A stretch of DNA of 64,000 nucleotides from Gimesia sp. (GTDB lineage: Bacteria; Planctomycetota; Planctomycetia; Planctomycetales; Planctomycetaceae): contig PAJV01000058.1 of NCBI GenBank assembly GCA_002706765.1, positions 1 through 64,000 on the forward strand. Direction: 5' to 3'. A program made the translations under genes and the position numbers. The notes below the pieces were generated by a model. It saw only the letters and a list, made by a program, of their open reading frames with translations, was not told the DNA's origin and made no database searches. This document shows positions 37,675 to 47,156 of this stretch, one piece after another. The stretch's first letter is position 1; the number at the start of each line of letters is the position of its first letter.

Positions 37675-38928
37675 CTACAGCTTGTGGTAAATACCCAGTG
37701 TTTTTCCGCCACCTACCCGGTAATGCATGTCTACGAAACGGTTGCGTTTTTCTCTGAGTGTCGTGTGCTCGTCCAGTTTGGGCGAGGGAGTTCGTAACAG
37801 TTGCTGCATGAAGAAAGGTGATGTGAATCCCGTCTGCAGGCCGACGGAGAGGAAGCGATTGATATCGTAAGAGCCTTCCGTCCACATAGCGTCTTTTCCG
37901 ACCACGCCCCCCTGATGCCAGCGCGTCGCCACAGAGACGGATTCCTCGGACAGGTTATCAATCGCGTGCCACCACCAGGGCGGGTTAAGCAGCACGTCAC
38001 CTTTTTCCAGAACGACACTGTAAACCGGACAGTGTTCGAAAAGCGGATACGCGTCCCTGTTATAACGATCCGGATAAGAACAGTGAGACATGCTGGCGAG
38101 TTGCCCCATACTCATCACCGGATACAGCAGCAGACTGTGAGTCGGGTCCACAAAATACCAGCGCTTACGTCCATCCAGCATGAAGAACCAGTTCCAGACC
38201 GCGGCACAGTGATACGGTGTCCCCGTTCCTTTTCTGCCGATAAAAAGCTGACTGTAGGCAGGCAACAGACCTCCTGACAGGGCAGCAAGGCGGTCAAAGC
38301 CCAGTCCCTCCTGGAGATGCGGATACCTTTGAAACAGAAACTCACTGTTGTGACAGTAGACATTGGGGTCGCGGACCTGGGACAGTTTTCCCTCGAATCC
38401 GTCCTTCTCTTTTGTCGTCAGCAGCACCTGTTCCTCACCGTATTTGGCCAGGACCGATTCAAAACTCCATTTTCCCAGCTCATTCTCGTCATTCAGGAAA
38501 GAACGCAACACTACGGGAAAGGGATGCTGAATGTAATTTTTCACGAACTGGTCGGGATCATCCACGGACTGTAATTCAGGGACCGGCAGAGGTGCAGGCT
38601 TGGGGCGGCCGTGATACGCGCGAAGTGCCCGCCGTTCCAGAGGCCAGAAGAGAAGATGCGTTAAGTGATACAAACCTGTGAAGTAGTAGAACGGAAACAG
38701 CACCCAATGCTGTTGAAAAAAAGCTGCCACAGTCCACAGCATTTTGATCAGCAGGTAATTTAAAGCCCCAATCCGAAGACCTTCGTGTATCGCAACATCG
38801 GTTCTTTCATAGCGGGCAGAGATGTCACGATACAGAAACGGTTTCAGGTAGAAAACGGTCAGGAAAAAATGCTTGAGTCGAACGCGTACGTGTAAAATGC
38901 TGGCTGCTAATGGGCTGCGTGTCTCCAT
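37675..38928 (-). CDS. Cupin-like (JmjC-fold) oxygenase-type protein with membrane-associated N-terminus
   Basis: A 417-residue protein from ATG 38928 (frame open to 39039). The first 110 residues are hydrophobic and aromatic, with likely membrane-associated helices (LLIKMLWTVAAFFQQHWVLFPFYYFTGLYHLTHLLF). From about 140 a cupin_8/JmjC-like domain follows: FVKNYIQHPFPVVLRSFL, YSQLFIGRKGTGTPYHCAAVWNWFFMLDGRKRWYFVDP (metal His after TPY, with the usual following acidic residue replaced by Ala) and GDVLLNPPWWWHAIDNL (second metal His). Such proteins are Fe(II)/2-oxoglutarate hydroxylases when the HxD...H triad is complete; the incomplete triad makes catalysis uncertain. Membrane-associated hydroxylation of a lipid or protein is a guess. 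Confidence 0.72.
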   Translation of the reverse strand: METRSPLAASILHVRVRLKHFFLTVFYLKPFLYRDISARYERTDVAIHEGLRIGALNYLLIKMLWTVAAFFQQHWVLFPFYYFTGLYHLTHLLFWPLERRALRAYHGRPKPAPLPVPELQSVDDPDQFVKNYIQHPFPVVLRSFLNDENELGKWSFESVLAKYGEEQVLLTTKEKDGFEGKLSQVRDPNVYCHNSEFLFQRYPHLQEGLGFDRLAALSGGLLPAYSQLFIGRKGTGTPYHCAAVWNWFFMLDGRKRWYFVDPTHSLLLYPVMSMGQLASMSHCSYPDRYNRDAYPLFEHCPVYSVVLEKGDVLLNPPWWWHAIDNLSEESVSVATRWHQGGVVGKDAMWTEGSYDINRFLSVGLQTGFTSPFFMQQLLRTPSPKLDEHTTLREKRNRFVDMHYRVGGGKTLGIYHKL

Positions 38929-39039
38929 GCCGTAACTCTTGATACTTCCTGAAATGCGCTCGATCCATAAAAAATGCTCGGACGAATCAACGTCCCTAAA
39001 TCGACCTGATTGTTGCAAATAGACTGATGTCGACCGCAT

Positions 39040-39368
39040 CGGCAGTCAGTCGGATCGATCATACTCAGTATGTCTCTCTCGTTTCAACGCCTGTGTCGTC
39101 GTTAATACTGTCGATTGAGAAAGAGTTACAAGTTCTGCACGTTGTATAGAGCAATTCCGAGCTCTCAGAACGATTCAGTTACTGGTATAAAATACGGTCG
39201 TGCCCGATGCATGACACCAGTCACACGGTTTCGTAATTCTTGAAAAGCAGGTGTTATTCTATGATCGTAAACTGGTTTGATCGTAAACAGGAATTGCAAA
39301 ACGGTCTGACTATAATCGTCGGTCGAACGTCCGCGACAGAATGACGCATTCGTAAAACAGGATACACT
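39040..39368. other. Intergenic gap, no gene found
   Basis: 329 bp between the NhaA stop and the cupin gene. It contains a short direct repeat GATCGTAAAC (near 39262 and 39278) and the short palindrome CATACTCAGTATG near 39059. No open frame is convincing. Confidence 0.35.
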
Positions 39369-40736
39369 CTAATTGTTGGCGTCCAAATTTTCTATCTCGT
39401 TATTTTCCGTTGTGGTTTCACTGGCAGATGCGCCGAGAATCGTCATACCAACGACTGCACTCAAGAATGATCCCAGTAGAACTCCGACTTTCACCGTACG
39501 CAAAAGGGATTCGTCTTTGAACGCCAGTCCCGCGATGAATAATGCCATTGTGAAACCAATCCCAGCCAGGAAACCACCAGCCGTCAGCTGTTTCCAGTTG
39601 ACACTCGCCGGCAGCTGGGCAATTCCGGACTTCACCGATAACCAGCTGAATAACAGAATTCCCAGCGGCTTTCCTAACATCAGTCCGATGATGACCGCCA
39701 TGGCTGTCGACGTGGCCACGTCAGCCATCTGGAACGCAACGCCTGCATTCGCCAGGGCAAACACCGGCATGATCAGAAATGCCACCCACGGGTGCAGCAG
39801 ATAGATCAGGTATTCCACGGGGGAAATTGTTTCGCGGGAAACCCGTTGATACGTTATCACCTTCTCAGGCCGGTGAAGTTCGTTTTCCCAGGAATCCCCG
39901 TGCAGCAGACGACTGGCCCCTGCAAACAGCTCCACGGCAACGTTATTCTTCAAGTAGGGTCGAGCAGGCGTCATGAGTCCGATCACCACCCCGGCAATCG
40001 TGGCGTGAATTCCCGATTGATGGAAGCCCACCCAGATCAGGAACCCCAGCAGTGTGTAGAGCAGCATGCTGCGCACGCCGATTCTCTGCATGAAAAACAC
40101 AACTCCGATGCCTGACAGTCCCGTAAAAAGCCAGGACAGATGAATGGCGTCAGTATATCCGATGGCGATCACCAGAATCGCTCCGATATCATCTACGATC
40201 GCCAGTGAGAGTAACAGGACCCGCAAGGCTGCCGGTACCCGGCTACCTAAAATCGCCATACACCCGACAACGAACGCGATATCCGTAGCCATCGGCACGC
40301 CCCATCCGTTCTGCCCCGGTTGACCGACCTGCAGCGCGAAATAGAGTCCGGCAGGAACCAGCATGCCGCCCAGGGCTGCGGAGATGGGCAAGGCTGCCCG
40401 TCGAAGCTCACGCAATTCTCCCACTACGATTTCCCGTTTGACCTCCAGCCCGATCACAAAAAAGAAGATCGCCATCAGTCCATCGTTGATCCAGTGTTTG
40501 AGCGAATGTACCAGCTGGAAATCGCCGATCGAGATTCCCATCGGTAACTTCCAGATCGCCAGATAGTCACTCGACCAGGGGGAATTCGCCATCAACAATG
40601 CGAGCAGTGCGCAGAGCGCCAGGAAGATGCCACTGGCAGCTTCGACATGCAGAAACCGGATCAGTGGTTTGAGCAGTCTCTGAACCGGCTCCTGGGGTAG
40701 ATATAATATTTGCTCTGTCCCTGCCTTGTGCGCCAT
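39369..40736 (-). CDS. nhaA: Na+/H+ antiporter NhaA
   Basis: A 455-residue inner-membrane sodium/proton antiporter from the ATG at 40736; a GTG at 40745 is also in frame. The NhaA fold is clear: FLHVEAASGIFLALCALLALLMANSPW at the first helix, HWINDGLMAIFFFVIGLEVKREIV, GWGVPMATDIAFVVGCMAILG with the first essential Asp, and LLLSLAIVDDIGAILVIA with the paired Asp residues of the ion site. There are about 11-12 hydrophobic segments. The C-terminus has an extra acidic tail. It exchanges cytoplasmic Na+ for external H+ and suits a marine or brackish organism. It is monocistronic. Confidence 0.96.
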   Translation of the reverse strand: MAHKAGTEQILYLPQEPVQRLLKPLIRFLHVEAASGIFLALCALLALLMANSPWSSDYLAIWKLPMGISIGDFQLVHSLKHWINDGLMAIFFFVIGLEVKREIVVGELRELRRAALPISAALGGMLVPAGLYFALQVGQPGQNGWGVPMATDIAFVVGCMAILGSRVPAALRVLLLSLAIVDDIGAILVIAIGYTDAIHLSWLFTGLSGIGVVFFMQRIGVRSMLLYTLLGFLIWVGFHQSGIHATIAGVVIGLMTPARPYLKNNVAVELFAGASRLLHGDSWENELHRPEKVITYQRVSRETISPVEYLIYLLHPWVAFLIMPVFALANAGVAFQMADVATSTAMAVIIGLMLGKPLGILLFSWLSVKSGIAQLPASVNWKQLTAGGFLAGIGFTMALFIAGLAFKDESLLRTVKVGVLLGSFLSAVVGMTILGASASETTTENNEIENLDANN

Positions 40737-40953
40737 TTCGATCACTTTCAGACTTGAGTGCGGATGCGGTTAGATTGTCCTGGAAGATTGCCGCTGAAGA
40801 AAGGCACGGTTGAAAAAATGGGACACGCCTCGTTCCCATAATCTGATCTGATCTTAATGCAGAGAATCATCATAACTCAATGCTGCAGACCACCCAATGT
40901 ATACAGCCGTCTGAATTATCAGCTGAAGTGAAAGACGTGAACTTATGAAACTG

Positions 40954-41211
40954 TTACGGAAAATATTCTGACAGAAAACGCTGCATCTGTCGTTTAAAAC
41001 GAAATGCTGTCGGTGAATGTACTGTCAGTGAAGCTGAGCGGATCGCTTTTTCCACCTTGATCTGGTGGAGCGTGGGCTGTTCACGATCTTCCGCAGAGAC
41101 TTCAAGCCCCATCGCTGTCCTCGCATTGCAAAGTCCTTTCGGCAATGAATCGCAGTGGATCTGGATCATTGACGAAAGGACTGGATTTTTCTCAGACGCG
41201 AAAATTCGCAT
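40954..41211 (-). CDS. Hypothetical small protein (doubtful)
   Basis: An 85-codon open frame within the 700-bp space between the NhaA start and the His-rich protein. No domain, signal peptide or membrane segment is seen, and the ribosome binding site is weak. The product is mildly basic (FRFKRQMQRFLSEYFP at the end). An overlapping opposite-strand frame exists (41057-41260). Coding status is uncertain; the rest of the gap (40746-41444) holds no other candidate. Confidence 0.25.
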   Translation of the reverse strand: MRIFASEKNPVLSSMIQIHCDSLPKGLCNARTAMGLEVSAEDREQPTLHQIKVEKAIRSASLTVHSPTAFRFKRQMQRFLSEYFP

Positions 41212-41286
41212 GGATCTCTTGAATGCCGTAATCGAAGCAGTTTGCCAGGACGAATCCTGATAGCGACAACTTTACTTTTCAGCCGC

Positions 41287-41342
41287 CAGAACCAGCACAA
41301 GCGATGAAGTTTTAATCTCATCGAATCCTGATGCTGGTTCTG
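41287..41342. repeat. Long inverted repeat with inner stem
   Basis: CAGAACCAGCA (41287-41297) pairs perfectly with TGCTGGTTCTG (41332-41342), and an inner GATGA/TCATC can extend the structure. It lies just downstream of the His-rich protein gene read on the minus strand. There is no clear T run, so a terminator is only one possibility. Confidence 0.55.
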
Positions 41343-41444
41343 TTCGCTTTGAACTGTGCTCCTGAAACTGACAGGCTTCGAAGCTGGTTCAACCTGAGTG
41401 CAGGCATGGCAGTTGTCAATCATCATGCGGCTTCAGAAAGATGA

Positions 41445-42518
41445 TCACGCCGATCGGTCATCGTCGGATGCCCAGACATGCTTCCATGTCTTCATGCGAC
41501 GGCCGAGATCCTTCAACGCCTTCAGAACGGTTTCCGTGTCGCCGTCCCAACTGACTTCAACGACATTGCCGTTGCGCTGAATTCGTGTGTTCTTCATCAG
41601 CGATTTCATGTGCGGACTTCCCTGGGCCCACAGTGTTTCGTAGGCGGCGATCCCTTCCACAACCTGCAGAGTTTCCTGGGCGACCTCTTCCGATGCTGCC
41701 ACCAGTTTCGCATGTTCAAACAGTTGGCCATCTCGTTCTCCAAACGACCAGATGATGCGTTCATGCTGTTGCAGTACGGGCATCGGCAACGGATTTTGTT
41801 TTAAGCGTTTCAGATCAATGGCAGCTCCATAAATCCACGCATTGGCCACCCGATCCGTCAGGAGAGGCGAATCCGTGCTGAGCGAACGACCGTCCTTTTT
41901 CAGCAGCTTCACAGCCGCCTGGGTGTTCGGCACGGACGAACCGAGCACGATGGTATTGTCATCCACAAAAGCAACTGTCATCTGCTTACCGCCTGATTTA
42001 TCATGATGACGAGACTTCTTTTTCCCTGCCTGATCACGACGTTTATCGGACGACCGGTCCGCATGCTTAGCATGGGCTGCGTCTCCATGATGGTGGGCGA
42101 TTGTCACGGTGTAGAGCGTGAGATCATTCCAGGTTGTCTTCTTCAACTGGGAAGCCTGTTCCATTTTCTCCATCGCTTTGGAACGTTCATAGTCCGCTTG
42201 CAAGATCACGGTTCCCGTGTACCGCTTGAAGTCGCGACTGTACATGGTGATGGATCGCAGATCTTCTGGCGGGTCAATGCCGTATTCCTGGCTGAACCAG
42301 TGATGAACGCCCTCAGTCAGTTGCGGTTTGGCTTCTCGCACTTTTTCGGCCAGTTTTGATGCACTTAATGCTTCAAAATCCAGATGCAGCAACCACGCGG
42401 TATCCTGCGGAAGTTGTGATGGCTGCAGTTTGCCAGCCACGGCGGACGCGGGTGCCAGTAAAACGGCGGCGGTCAGAGCAGCGACAATCCTGCTCAGCAT
42501 GCGTTGATGATTCTCCAT
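41445..42518 (-). CDS. Secreted protein with a His/Lys-rich low-complexity segment
   Basis: A 357-residue protein. AAGGAG five bases before the ATG at 42518 supports this start, and the signal peptide runs MENHQRMLSRIVAALTAAVLLAPASAVAG. The mature protein has two similar-looking alpha/beta halves (TAWLLHLDFEALSASKLAEKVRE, and NAWIYGAAIDLKRL later), resembling planctomycete proteins of unknown function that follow sigma/anti-sigma loci. Between them, residues about 140-175 are dense in His, Lys and Asp (IAHHHGDAAHAKHADRSSD), which suggests metal binding. It is followed upstream by the OB-fold protein gene on the same strand (63-bp gap). No catalytic motif recognised. Confidence 0.75.
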   Translation of the reverse strand: MENHQRMLSRIVAALTAAVLLAPASAVAGKLQPSQLPQDTAWLLHLDFEALSASKLAEKVREAKPQLTEGVHHWFSQEYGIDPPEDLRSITMYSRDFKRYTGTVILQADYERSKAMEKMEQASQLKKTTWNDLTLYTVTIAHHHGDAAHAKHADRSSDKRRDQAGKKKSRHHDKSGGKQMTVAFVDDNTIVLGSSVPNTQAAVKLLKKDGRSLSTDSPLLTDRVANAWIYGAAIDLKRLKQNPLPMPVLQQHERIIWSFGERDGQLFEHAKLVAASEEVAQETLQVVEGIAAYETLWAQGSPHMKSLMKNTRIQRNGNVVEVSWDGDTETVLKALKDLGRRMKTWKHVWASDDDRSA

Positions 42519-42581
42519 GATTTCTCCTTGTGATTGTTGAAACTCGTATGAGTTGAAACTCCGTGTTAATACGGAAACAGT

Positions 42582-43226
42582 TTACCTGGACAATGTGACG
42601 ATGGAATCAGCGACGAACTCACGCTCTCCTTCGATCTCGAACAGATCGACATCAATCTTGCCGGAAACCCGTACGCGATCTCCCACTCGAATTTTCTGAT
42701 ACCCTTCATCGTCAAGCGGGTTGTAGGGCATCTCATCCAATTCGACTCGAACGCGCCGAAGACCAGTGTTGAGAACAAACTCCTCATGATCGTCAATTTC
42801 ACTTACCGTACCTTGCAGTGTTGTTGACGCAGTAACCACGGGAGTCGTGTAAACAAAGGGGTATGCATCTTCTTCATCCAGAGAGCTTGCGAAGAAGTAG
42901 GTCCCAAGATTCTCAACGTAGACGGCGCTGGCTTCGATCTTTGTCTTCTCGAAGAAGTCGTCGTCAATTCGGCCGCTGACGCGAACCTTGTCATTCTTGT
43001 TGAGTTTATAACCGTCCGCATCGCGATCTCCATCGTCCATTTCCACGGTGATGGTTCCCGTACCGTAGTTCAGAAGAAAACTGTCGGCACTCACCTTATC
43101 AACGGTTCCATCAATATTGATCCAGGTATCATCGGCCTTCAGATAGGGTGATTCGTTCTGCGCGAAAGCGGGGCCCGCGAACAGCGCGGTTGCTACAAAT
43201 GTCAGTGTTAACATGAGTTTGTTCAT
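42582..43226 (-). CDS. Secreted protein with two OB-fold (YgiW/BOF-like) repeats
   Basis: A 214-residue protein with a textbook signal peptide (MNKLMLTLTFVATALFAGPAFA) and a GAGGAG seven bases before the start. The mature part contains two similar small beta-barrels: INIDGTVDKVSADSFLLNYGTGTITVEMDD...KNDKVRVSGRIDDDFFEKTKIEA, then LQGTVSEIDDHEEFVLNTGLRRVRVELDE...VGDRVRVSGKIDVDLFEIEGERE. Each follows the bacterial OB-fold pattern of YgiW/YdeI-type periplasmic stress proteins. The repeats are very acidic, so cation binding is plausible. It precedes the His-rich gene on the same strand, and both may respond to the same metal or envelope stress. Confidence 0.78.
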   Translation of the reverse strand: MNKLMLTLTFVATALFAGPAFAQNESPYLKADDTWINIDGTVDKVSADSFLLNYGTGTITVEMDDGDRDADGYKLNKNDKVRVSGRIDDDFFEKTKIEASAVYVENLGTYFFASSLDEEDAYPFVYTTPVVTASTTLQGTVSEIDDHEEFVLNTGLRRVRVELDEMPYNPLDDEGYQKIRVGDRVRVSGKIDVDLFEIEGEREFVADSIVTLSR

Positions 43227-44201
43227 TGCTGTTCTCCTCGTGTCTGGTTCTTGTTGCTCTCCTCGATCAGGTCAGAGAGGATTCATAGATAAATGGCTGT
43301 ATTTCCTCTGATAAAACATCAGCCATGGGAACATAATGCTCAGTCGCTCTTTACAGCCACCGCAAAGGTCATGCCAACTGGCAATCAATGCATGCCACGA
43401 CGCGCAAAGTCATTCCTGTTCTCTTTCCGTTGCATCGGATGAAAAAAACGGTTGCCGGGATGATTTGTCCCCGTAGCGCAGGTACGAAACTGACTTACCA
43501 CTTCAGCAGACCTGAGTTTCGAGAAAGCGACCCTGTCTTGCAGTGCGTCGGACTGTCACAGTCGGTAAAGGACAGCCACCGTATCCCTTTCGCACATAAT
43601 TATTTCCACGCCCGCTTTTCTGCTCGCAGTCTCACTCTCAGCGCATCGAACCCACGGGCTTGGTTTTCTTCCTGGACGAGTTCGCTAAAAACTGGCCGCT
43701 CATCAAACATTTTGATCGCTTATCATGCAATCTGATCGCTTGTGGCGCCCGGTATTTTTGAACGAATCAACGGCAGAGTGAACCTGACAAGAGATCTCCC
43801 GTGCCTGCTGATAATTCGCTGTCGCGATGATCAACAGCAACGGTCCGGAACTGATTATCAGTGAGGTCACACCCAACGGTGATAAATTGGCGGGAGAGTT
43901 TTATTCGCGTTTCTTGAAGTGATTCGACCGCACAGTCAGGCAAATCGAAATGCTTCGGGGCAAAGTGTGAGAATTGTGCCGTCGATCATGATCACACGAC
44001 GGTTTTAGATTGACGCAGGAGACGCCCCCACATGGACTGGGATCTCTCGCAGAATTGCACGGCAGGCTTGTTGTGGCATGGCTGTAAACGCGGGTCTCCA
44101 GAGACAGCCAGCTTTCAGAGAAGCTTCAGGATCATTCGCTGCTACACAAATCAACCGTGGGCGCCCATGCGATCCCCTGCTTTCTCATCAACATGAGGAG
44201 T
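43227..44201. other. Gene-poor region with degenerate open frames
   Basis: 975 bp with no supportable full gene. The largest frame (43388-43735, plus, 115 codons) has no coding features. On the minus strand 43600-43710 encodes a 36-residue charged peptide (MFDERPVFSELVQEE at its start) with coding-like codon use, and short open stretches around 43936-44140 are broken by stops. I read the region as decayed sequence of unknown origin. Confidence 0.45.
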
Positions 44202-44636
44202 CTATTTCAGTTCAAACTGAAATTCGTTTACTCCCTCTTTCACTTCCGCAGATAAGGGACTCGTCGTCTCAGATCGATATTTGTCTGGAATGTTGGGATA
44301 GTTTTTGATCGGGACAGGCGGCTTATCAGGATCAGCCGGCGGCAAAGGAGGTGGAAGGATCGAAACGGTATATTTTCCGATTTCCACGTTTTCGAGTGTC
44401 AGGTTGCCGGTTTCATTCAGTGTACCCGTAGCCGATTTCGACGAGCCAATCTCGATCATATTGACAGTACCTTCTGTCACCGGCTTGCCATCATGAGTCA
44501 CACTGATCGTCACTGTACCAATGACCTTCTCAGGTTCTGAAGAGCCACAGCCTGCTAAAGTACAAACAAACGTCAATAACGCAGGTATCATCATCACTCT
44601 GATAAATCCCTGCTGCTCTGTGTAATGGTGGATCAT
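44202..44636 (-). CDS. Small lipoprotein, carboxypeptidase-regulatory-like domain (second copy)
   Basis: A 144-residue lipoprotein. Signal region MIPALLTFVCTLAGC gives a lipobox ending AGC, with the lipidated Cys near residue 30. An AAGG seven bases before 44636 favours the longer start. The body is a single beta-sandwich: GTVTISVTHDGKPVTEGTVNMIEI, then GNLTLENVEIGKYTVSILPPPLPPADPDKPP and the common ending VKEGVNEFQFELK. The closing motif is nearly the same as in the protein at 7477-7905 (SENSFEFELK). It lies 3' to the DUF1559 gene on the same strand, repeating the arrangement seen there. Confidence 0.85.
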   Translation of the reverse strand: MIHHYTEQQGFIRVMMIPALLTFVCTLAGCGSSEPEKVIGTVTISVTHDGKPVTEGTVNMIEIGSSKSATGTLNETGNLTLENVEIGKYTVSILPPPLPPADPDKPPVPIKNYPNIPDKYRSETTSPLSAEVKEGVNEFQFELK

Positions 44637-44813
44637 GGAACGCCTTTTTCCTCAAGATGATGAGCGTGTATGCTGACGAGATCTTTAGTTATCAATTCCA
44701 GGTGGAATTTCTGATCAAACTACATCGAAATCTGACACGTCAAGTGCGCTTTAAGAAGCTGGATGTATTTTGCCGCCCGCGCACTCGGAGTGTCTCTGGA
44801 AATTTAAATGGAA

Positions 44814-45767
44814 TCAGAATTCGCCAATCACCTGTCCGTCATCGCGGGCTGCTAACTGCTTCAGGGTCACGAAGTCGATATTTTCTGAAAGGAAACGCAC
44901 TGCACCATCGGTCAATAAGACATGGATACCACCTACGTGGAACGAAGTCAGATGCGTATTGCCTTCCAGAGTATCACCGCCACTTCCGACAGTCTTGGGA
45001 TTAATACCATGACCATCGCGGATGGTAGTGACCCCGGCGCCCCAGACATCACTGGCGGTCCACGAAGCGGGCGTTCCTGTTTTAAGGGCTCCCTGCCAGC
45101 CACCATACCAGGCGCTGCGCGAGTCTGAAGTTCCGATTTGACCTGATTGCTCAGAAACGATCACCGTGTTGGAAGTTCCGTCCGTACAATCCCGCATCTT
45201 GAAATTCATATTCGCGGTCAGCAATCCATTTTGGCACCAGATGTCCCCGCGACTCATCAGTGGTGAGCAGACATTAGTACGGCCTGCCGGGTCAGTTGTA
45301 GCACCGGCGATACCGACATAGTCCATCACCTGGCCAGGCCCGCGTGAACCATCGGGATTTCGCACAAGGGTGGTGGGAGGCAGCGCACTGGAAGGACAGT
45401 TATAGATGGGAACTCGCAGAGTACTCAACACGGTATTGTTCGTAAATGTACCGTAAAAGTAGCCGTTGAAGTTTAACTGGTTGAAAGCCGGAGCCTGATC
45501 CATTTGAGGTAAAATGGCGATTCGCCAGTTCGGTTTCGTGTAGTTGCTCTGCGCGCCAATCGGAAACGAACTATAGATATCATGGTAGTTGTGCAGGGCG
45601 AGTCCCATCTGCTTCATATTATTTTTGCAGGTACTTCGCCGCGCTGCTTCACGGGCCTGTTGGACAGCGGGGAGTAACAGGGCAATCAAAATCGCGATAA
45701 TGGCGATCACGACTAATAATTCGATCAGTGTAAATCCACGTCGATTCATTTTCATGTGCTTCCTCAT
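44814..45767 (-). CDS. DUF1559 domain-containing pilin-like protein (second copy)
   Basis: A 317-residue protein with the prepilin-type leader [11 protein letters not shown] before [15 protein letters not shown], then the DUF1559 body ([21 protein letters not shown] near residue 50; [18 protein letters not shown] near 120) and the terminal H-X9-DG motif ([22 protein letters not shown]). It is a paralogue of the protein at 8238-9203, with a shared first 50 residues but a diverged middle. It precedes the lipoprotein at 44202, so the pair may be exported and act together. The long AT-rich stretch upstream (45768-45960) likely carries its promoter. Confidence 0.94.
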   Translation of the reverse strand: MRKHMKMNRRGFTLIELLVVIAIIAILIALLLPAVQQAREAARRSTCKNNMKQMGLALHNYHDIYSSFPIGAQSNYTKPNWRIAILPQMDQAPAFNQLNFNGYFYGTFTNNTVLSTLRVPIYNCPSSALPPTTLVRNPDGSRGPGQVMDYVGIAGATTDPAGRTNVCSPLMSRGDIWCQNGLLTANMNFKMRDCTDGTSNTVIVSEQSGQIGTSDSRSAWYGGWQGALKTGTPASWTASDVWGAGVTTIRDGHGINPKTVGSGGDTLEGNTHLTSFHVGGIHVLLTDGAVRFLSENIDFVTLKQLAARDDGQVIGEF

Positions 45768-46325
45768 TTAATTAATAAATGCATGACTTTAACTAAATAT
45801 TACTTTAGTAATTCAGTAAACATATAGAGCACTTATTTTACTTTATTTAAAATAGCATACAGGCGTAAAGATGCAATGTCTTTCCTTGAGGAATTGCCCG
45901 CTTTATTGAAATTGATTACAAGCATAACAAAATTATATACCTCAGTAATTCCAGTACTTACAGCGTTTTATTCTCAGCAGGCGGACAAATCGGAGACACA
46001 GGATCTGTGAGGGAAGACCGACCGAAGAGAGGAATCGTCCCCGGGAAATGGGTGTGAGGAGAACTGCTGAGGTGGGATGATGAAGCCCCGTGAATTGTGT
46101 CAGCCCCCTGTTTTCGCATCAGTCACAATGCGAATTTCGCTCATCAACCGTCTTTCTCTTTCCGCCGATTCGTCTGAAAGCGATGGCTGAAGCGAGGTCA
46201 TGCTGGTAGCGCACTTGCTCTGCGTGCGGAACCGTCCAACGTTTCCTGTAGGACATGCCGACTGCAGGAACAGGCGCGTTATGCAACAGGAGGTAGAACT
46301 TATGCGCGTACTCTACGGGAAGGAA
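45768..46325. other. Intergenic region, AT-rich then ordinary, no firm gene
   Basis: 558 bp. Bases 45768-45960 are strikingly AT-rich (upstream of the DUF1559 gene). A 59-codon plus-strand frame (46200-46379) overlaps the end of the gene at 46326; its inner ATG at 46302 has a perfect GGAGGT seven bases upstream, but the product is not recognisable. I do not call it a gene. Confidence 0.4.
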
Positions 46326-46637
46326 TCAGGGATATGTCTGGACCAGCAGATAGTTTTCATTCTCGCGCACTTCGAATAACAGTGCTCCCTCCGGACTGTT
46401 CACGGAAAAATAAGTGCAGGCGCCATGATCAAACTCCCCTTCCTCGATCAGGTTACCCGCTTTGTCATGCAGGGTATAGCGACCATGCAGCCTGCTGGAA
46501 TCATCATAATTACAACGCGTGATCTGACCTGTCGCCAGATCGACTTTTTTTATCGCAGAGGTTCTGTCTGGCCCTGGTACAACCACAATGGATATTACGA
46601 AAAGTAACAACAGAAACAGCATATTATTCTTCATCAC
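46326..46637 (-). CDS. Small secreted hypothetical protein
   Basis: A 103-residue product with a signal peptide (MMKNNMLFLLLLFVISIVVVPGP, about residues 1-24). The mature part (ITRCNYDDSSRLHGRYTLHDKAGNLIEEGEFDHGACTYFSV) has the G-x-Y-x-L-x-D-x-x-G-x-x-x-E-E-G rhythm of YwqK/MORN-like repeats, with two cysteines. No function can be assigned. An unusually structured DNA segment lies upstream of its start (46681-46794), possibly an RNA leader. Confidence 0.6.
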   Translation of the reverse strand: MMKNNMLFLLLLFVISIVVVPGPDRTSAIKKVDLATGQITRCNYDDSSRLHGRYTLHDKAGNLIEEGEFDHGACTYFSVNSPEGALLFEVRENENYLLVQTYP

Positions 46638-46680
46638 ATCCTCCGCTTTCCAATTATCATCTGTTGCAATAAATCAAACT

Positions 46681-46794
46681 GCACTTCCGTCAGACAGGAA
46701 ATCCATGAACAACGTCTCTGTCAGGCCTGACGGTGCTGAAAACTGAAAAAGGGAACCCTCTGAAACCCGTTAATAAATAACGAATCCCAGAGGG
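46681..46794 (-). promoter_or_regulatory. Structured leader region with competing hairpins
   Basis: Three inverted elements lie upstream of the gene at 46326. CCGTCAG (46687-46693) pairs with CTGACGG (46727-46733). GTCAGGCCTGAC (46720-46731) is a perfect 12-bp palindrome that overlaps and so competes with that stem. CCCTCTG/CAGAGGG (46756-46762, 46788-46794) encloses CGTTA/TAACG. No known riboswitch consensus was recognised. The rest of 46638-47156 holds no gene. Confidence 0.4.
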
Positions 46795-47156
46795 CAGGCA
46801 TCCCTGCTCCTTAAAACGTCAAATGAATTCCAATGATGAGTCTGCCAGACCGTTCCTGTGCCAGTCTCCCCAAAACACAACACCTTTCTGACATGGCACT
46901 TTCAAAAAATGCCACTATGTTCTTGCACTTGACTTCGTGTATGGGTAAAAACGTATATCAAACACACTTAAATCATCTCCGATATGAACACACAGACATT
47001 TTCATGCCGATGAATGAGCCGGAAACAGATCCCACCGTTTCACAAATATCCCTATGCATAAATAGGTGTGATTCCGATCCATCGTTGTGACAGAAAAATC
47101 GTTATCGCAGCAAATTTAGAGAAAATACCCTCCCATCAGAACGCAATCAACGAGCC

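Noticed and set aside
43936-44140. Possible IS4-type transposase remnant (MIDGTILTLCPE-like fragment on the minus strand)
   Set aside because: Only a few residues resemble a transposase segment, frames are broken, and no inverted repeats or target duplications were found.
46200-46379. Plus-strand 59-codon frame with a perfect GGAGGT before an inner ATG at 46302
   Set aside because: The ribosome binding site is striking, but the peptide is unrecognisable and overlaps the end of the opposite-strand gene at 46326. Kept only as a note.
46833-47090. Plus-strand 85-codon frame upstream of the second sigma factor
   Set aside because: No ribosome binding site, domain or protein-like composition. 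Part of the region may be sigma-factor leader.
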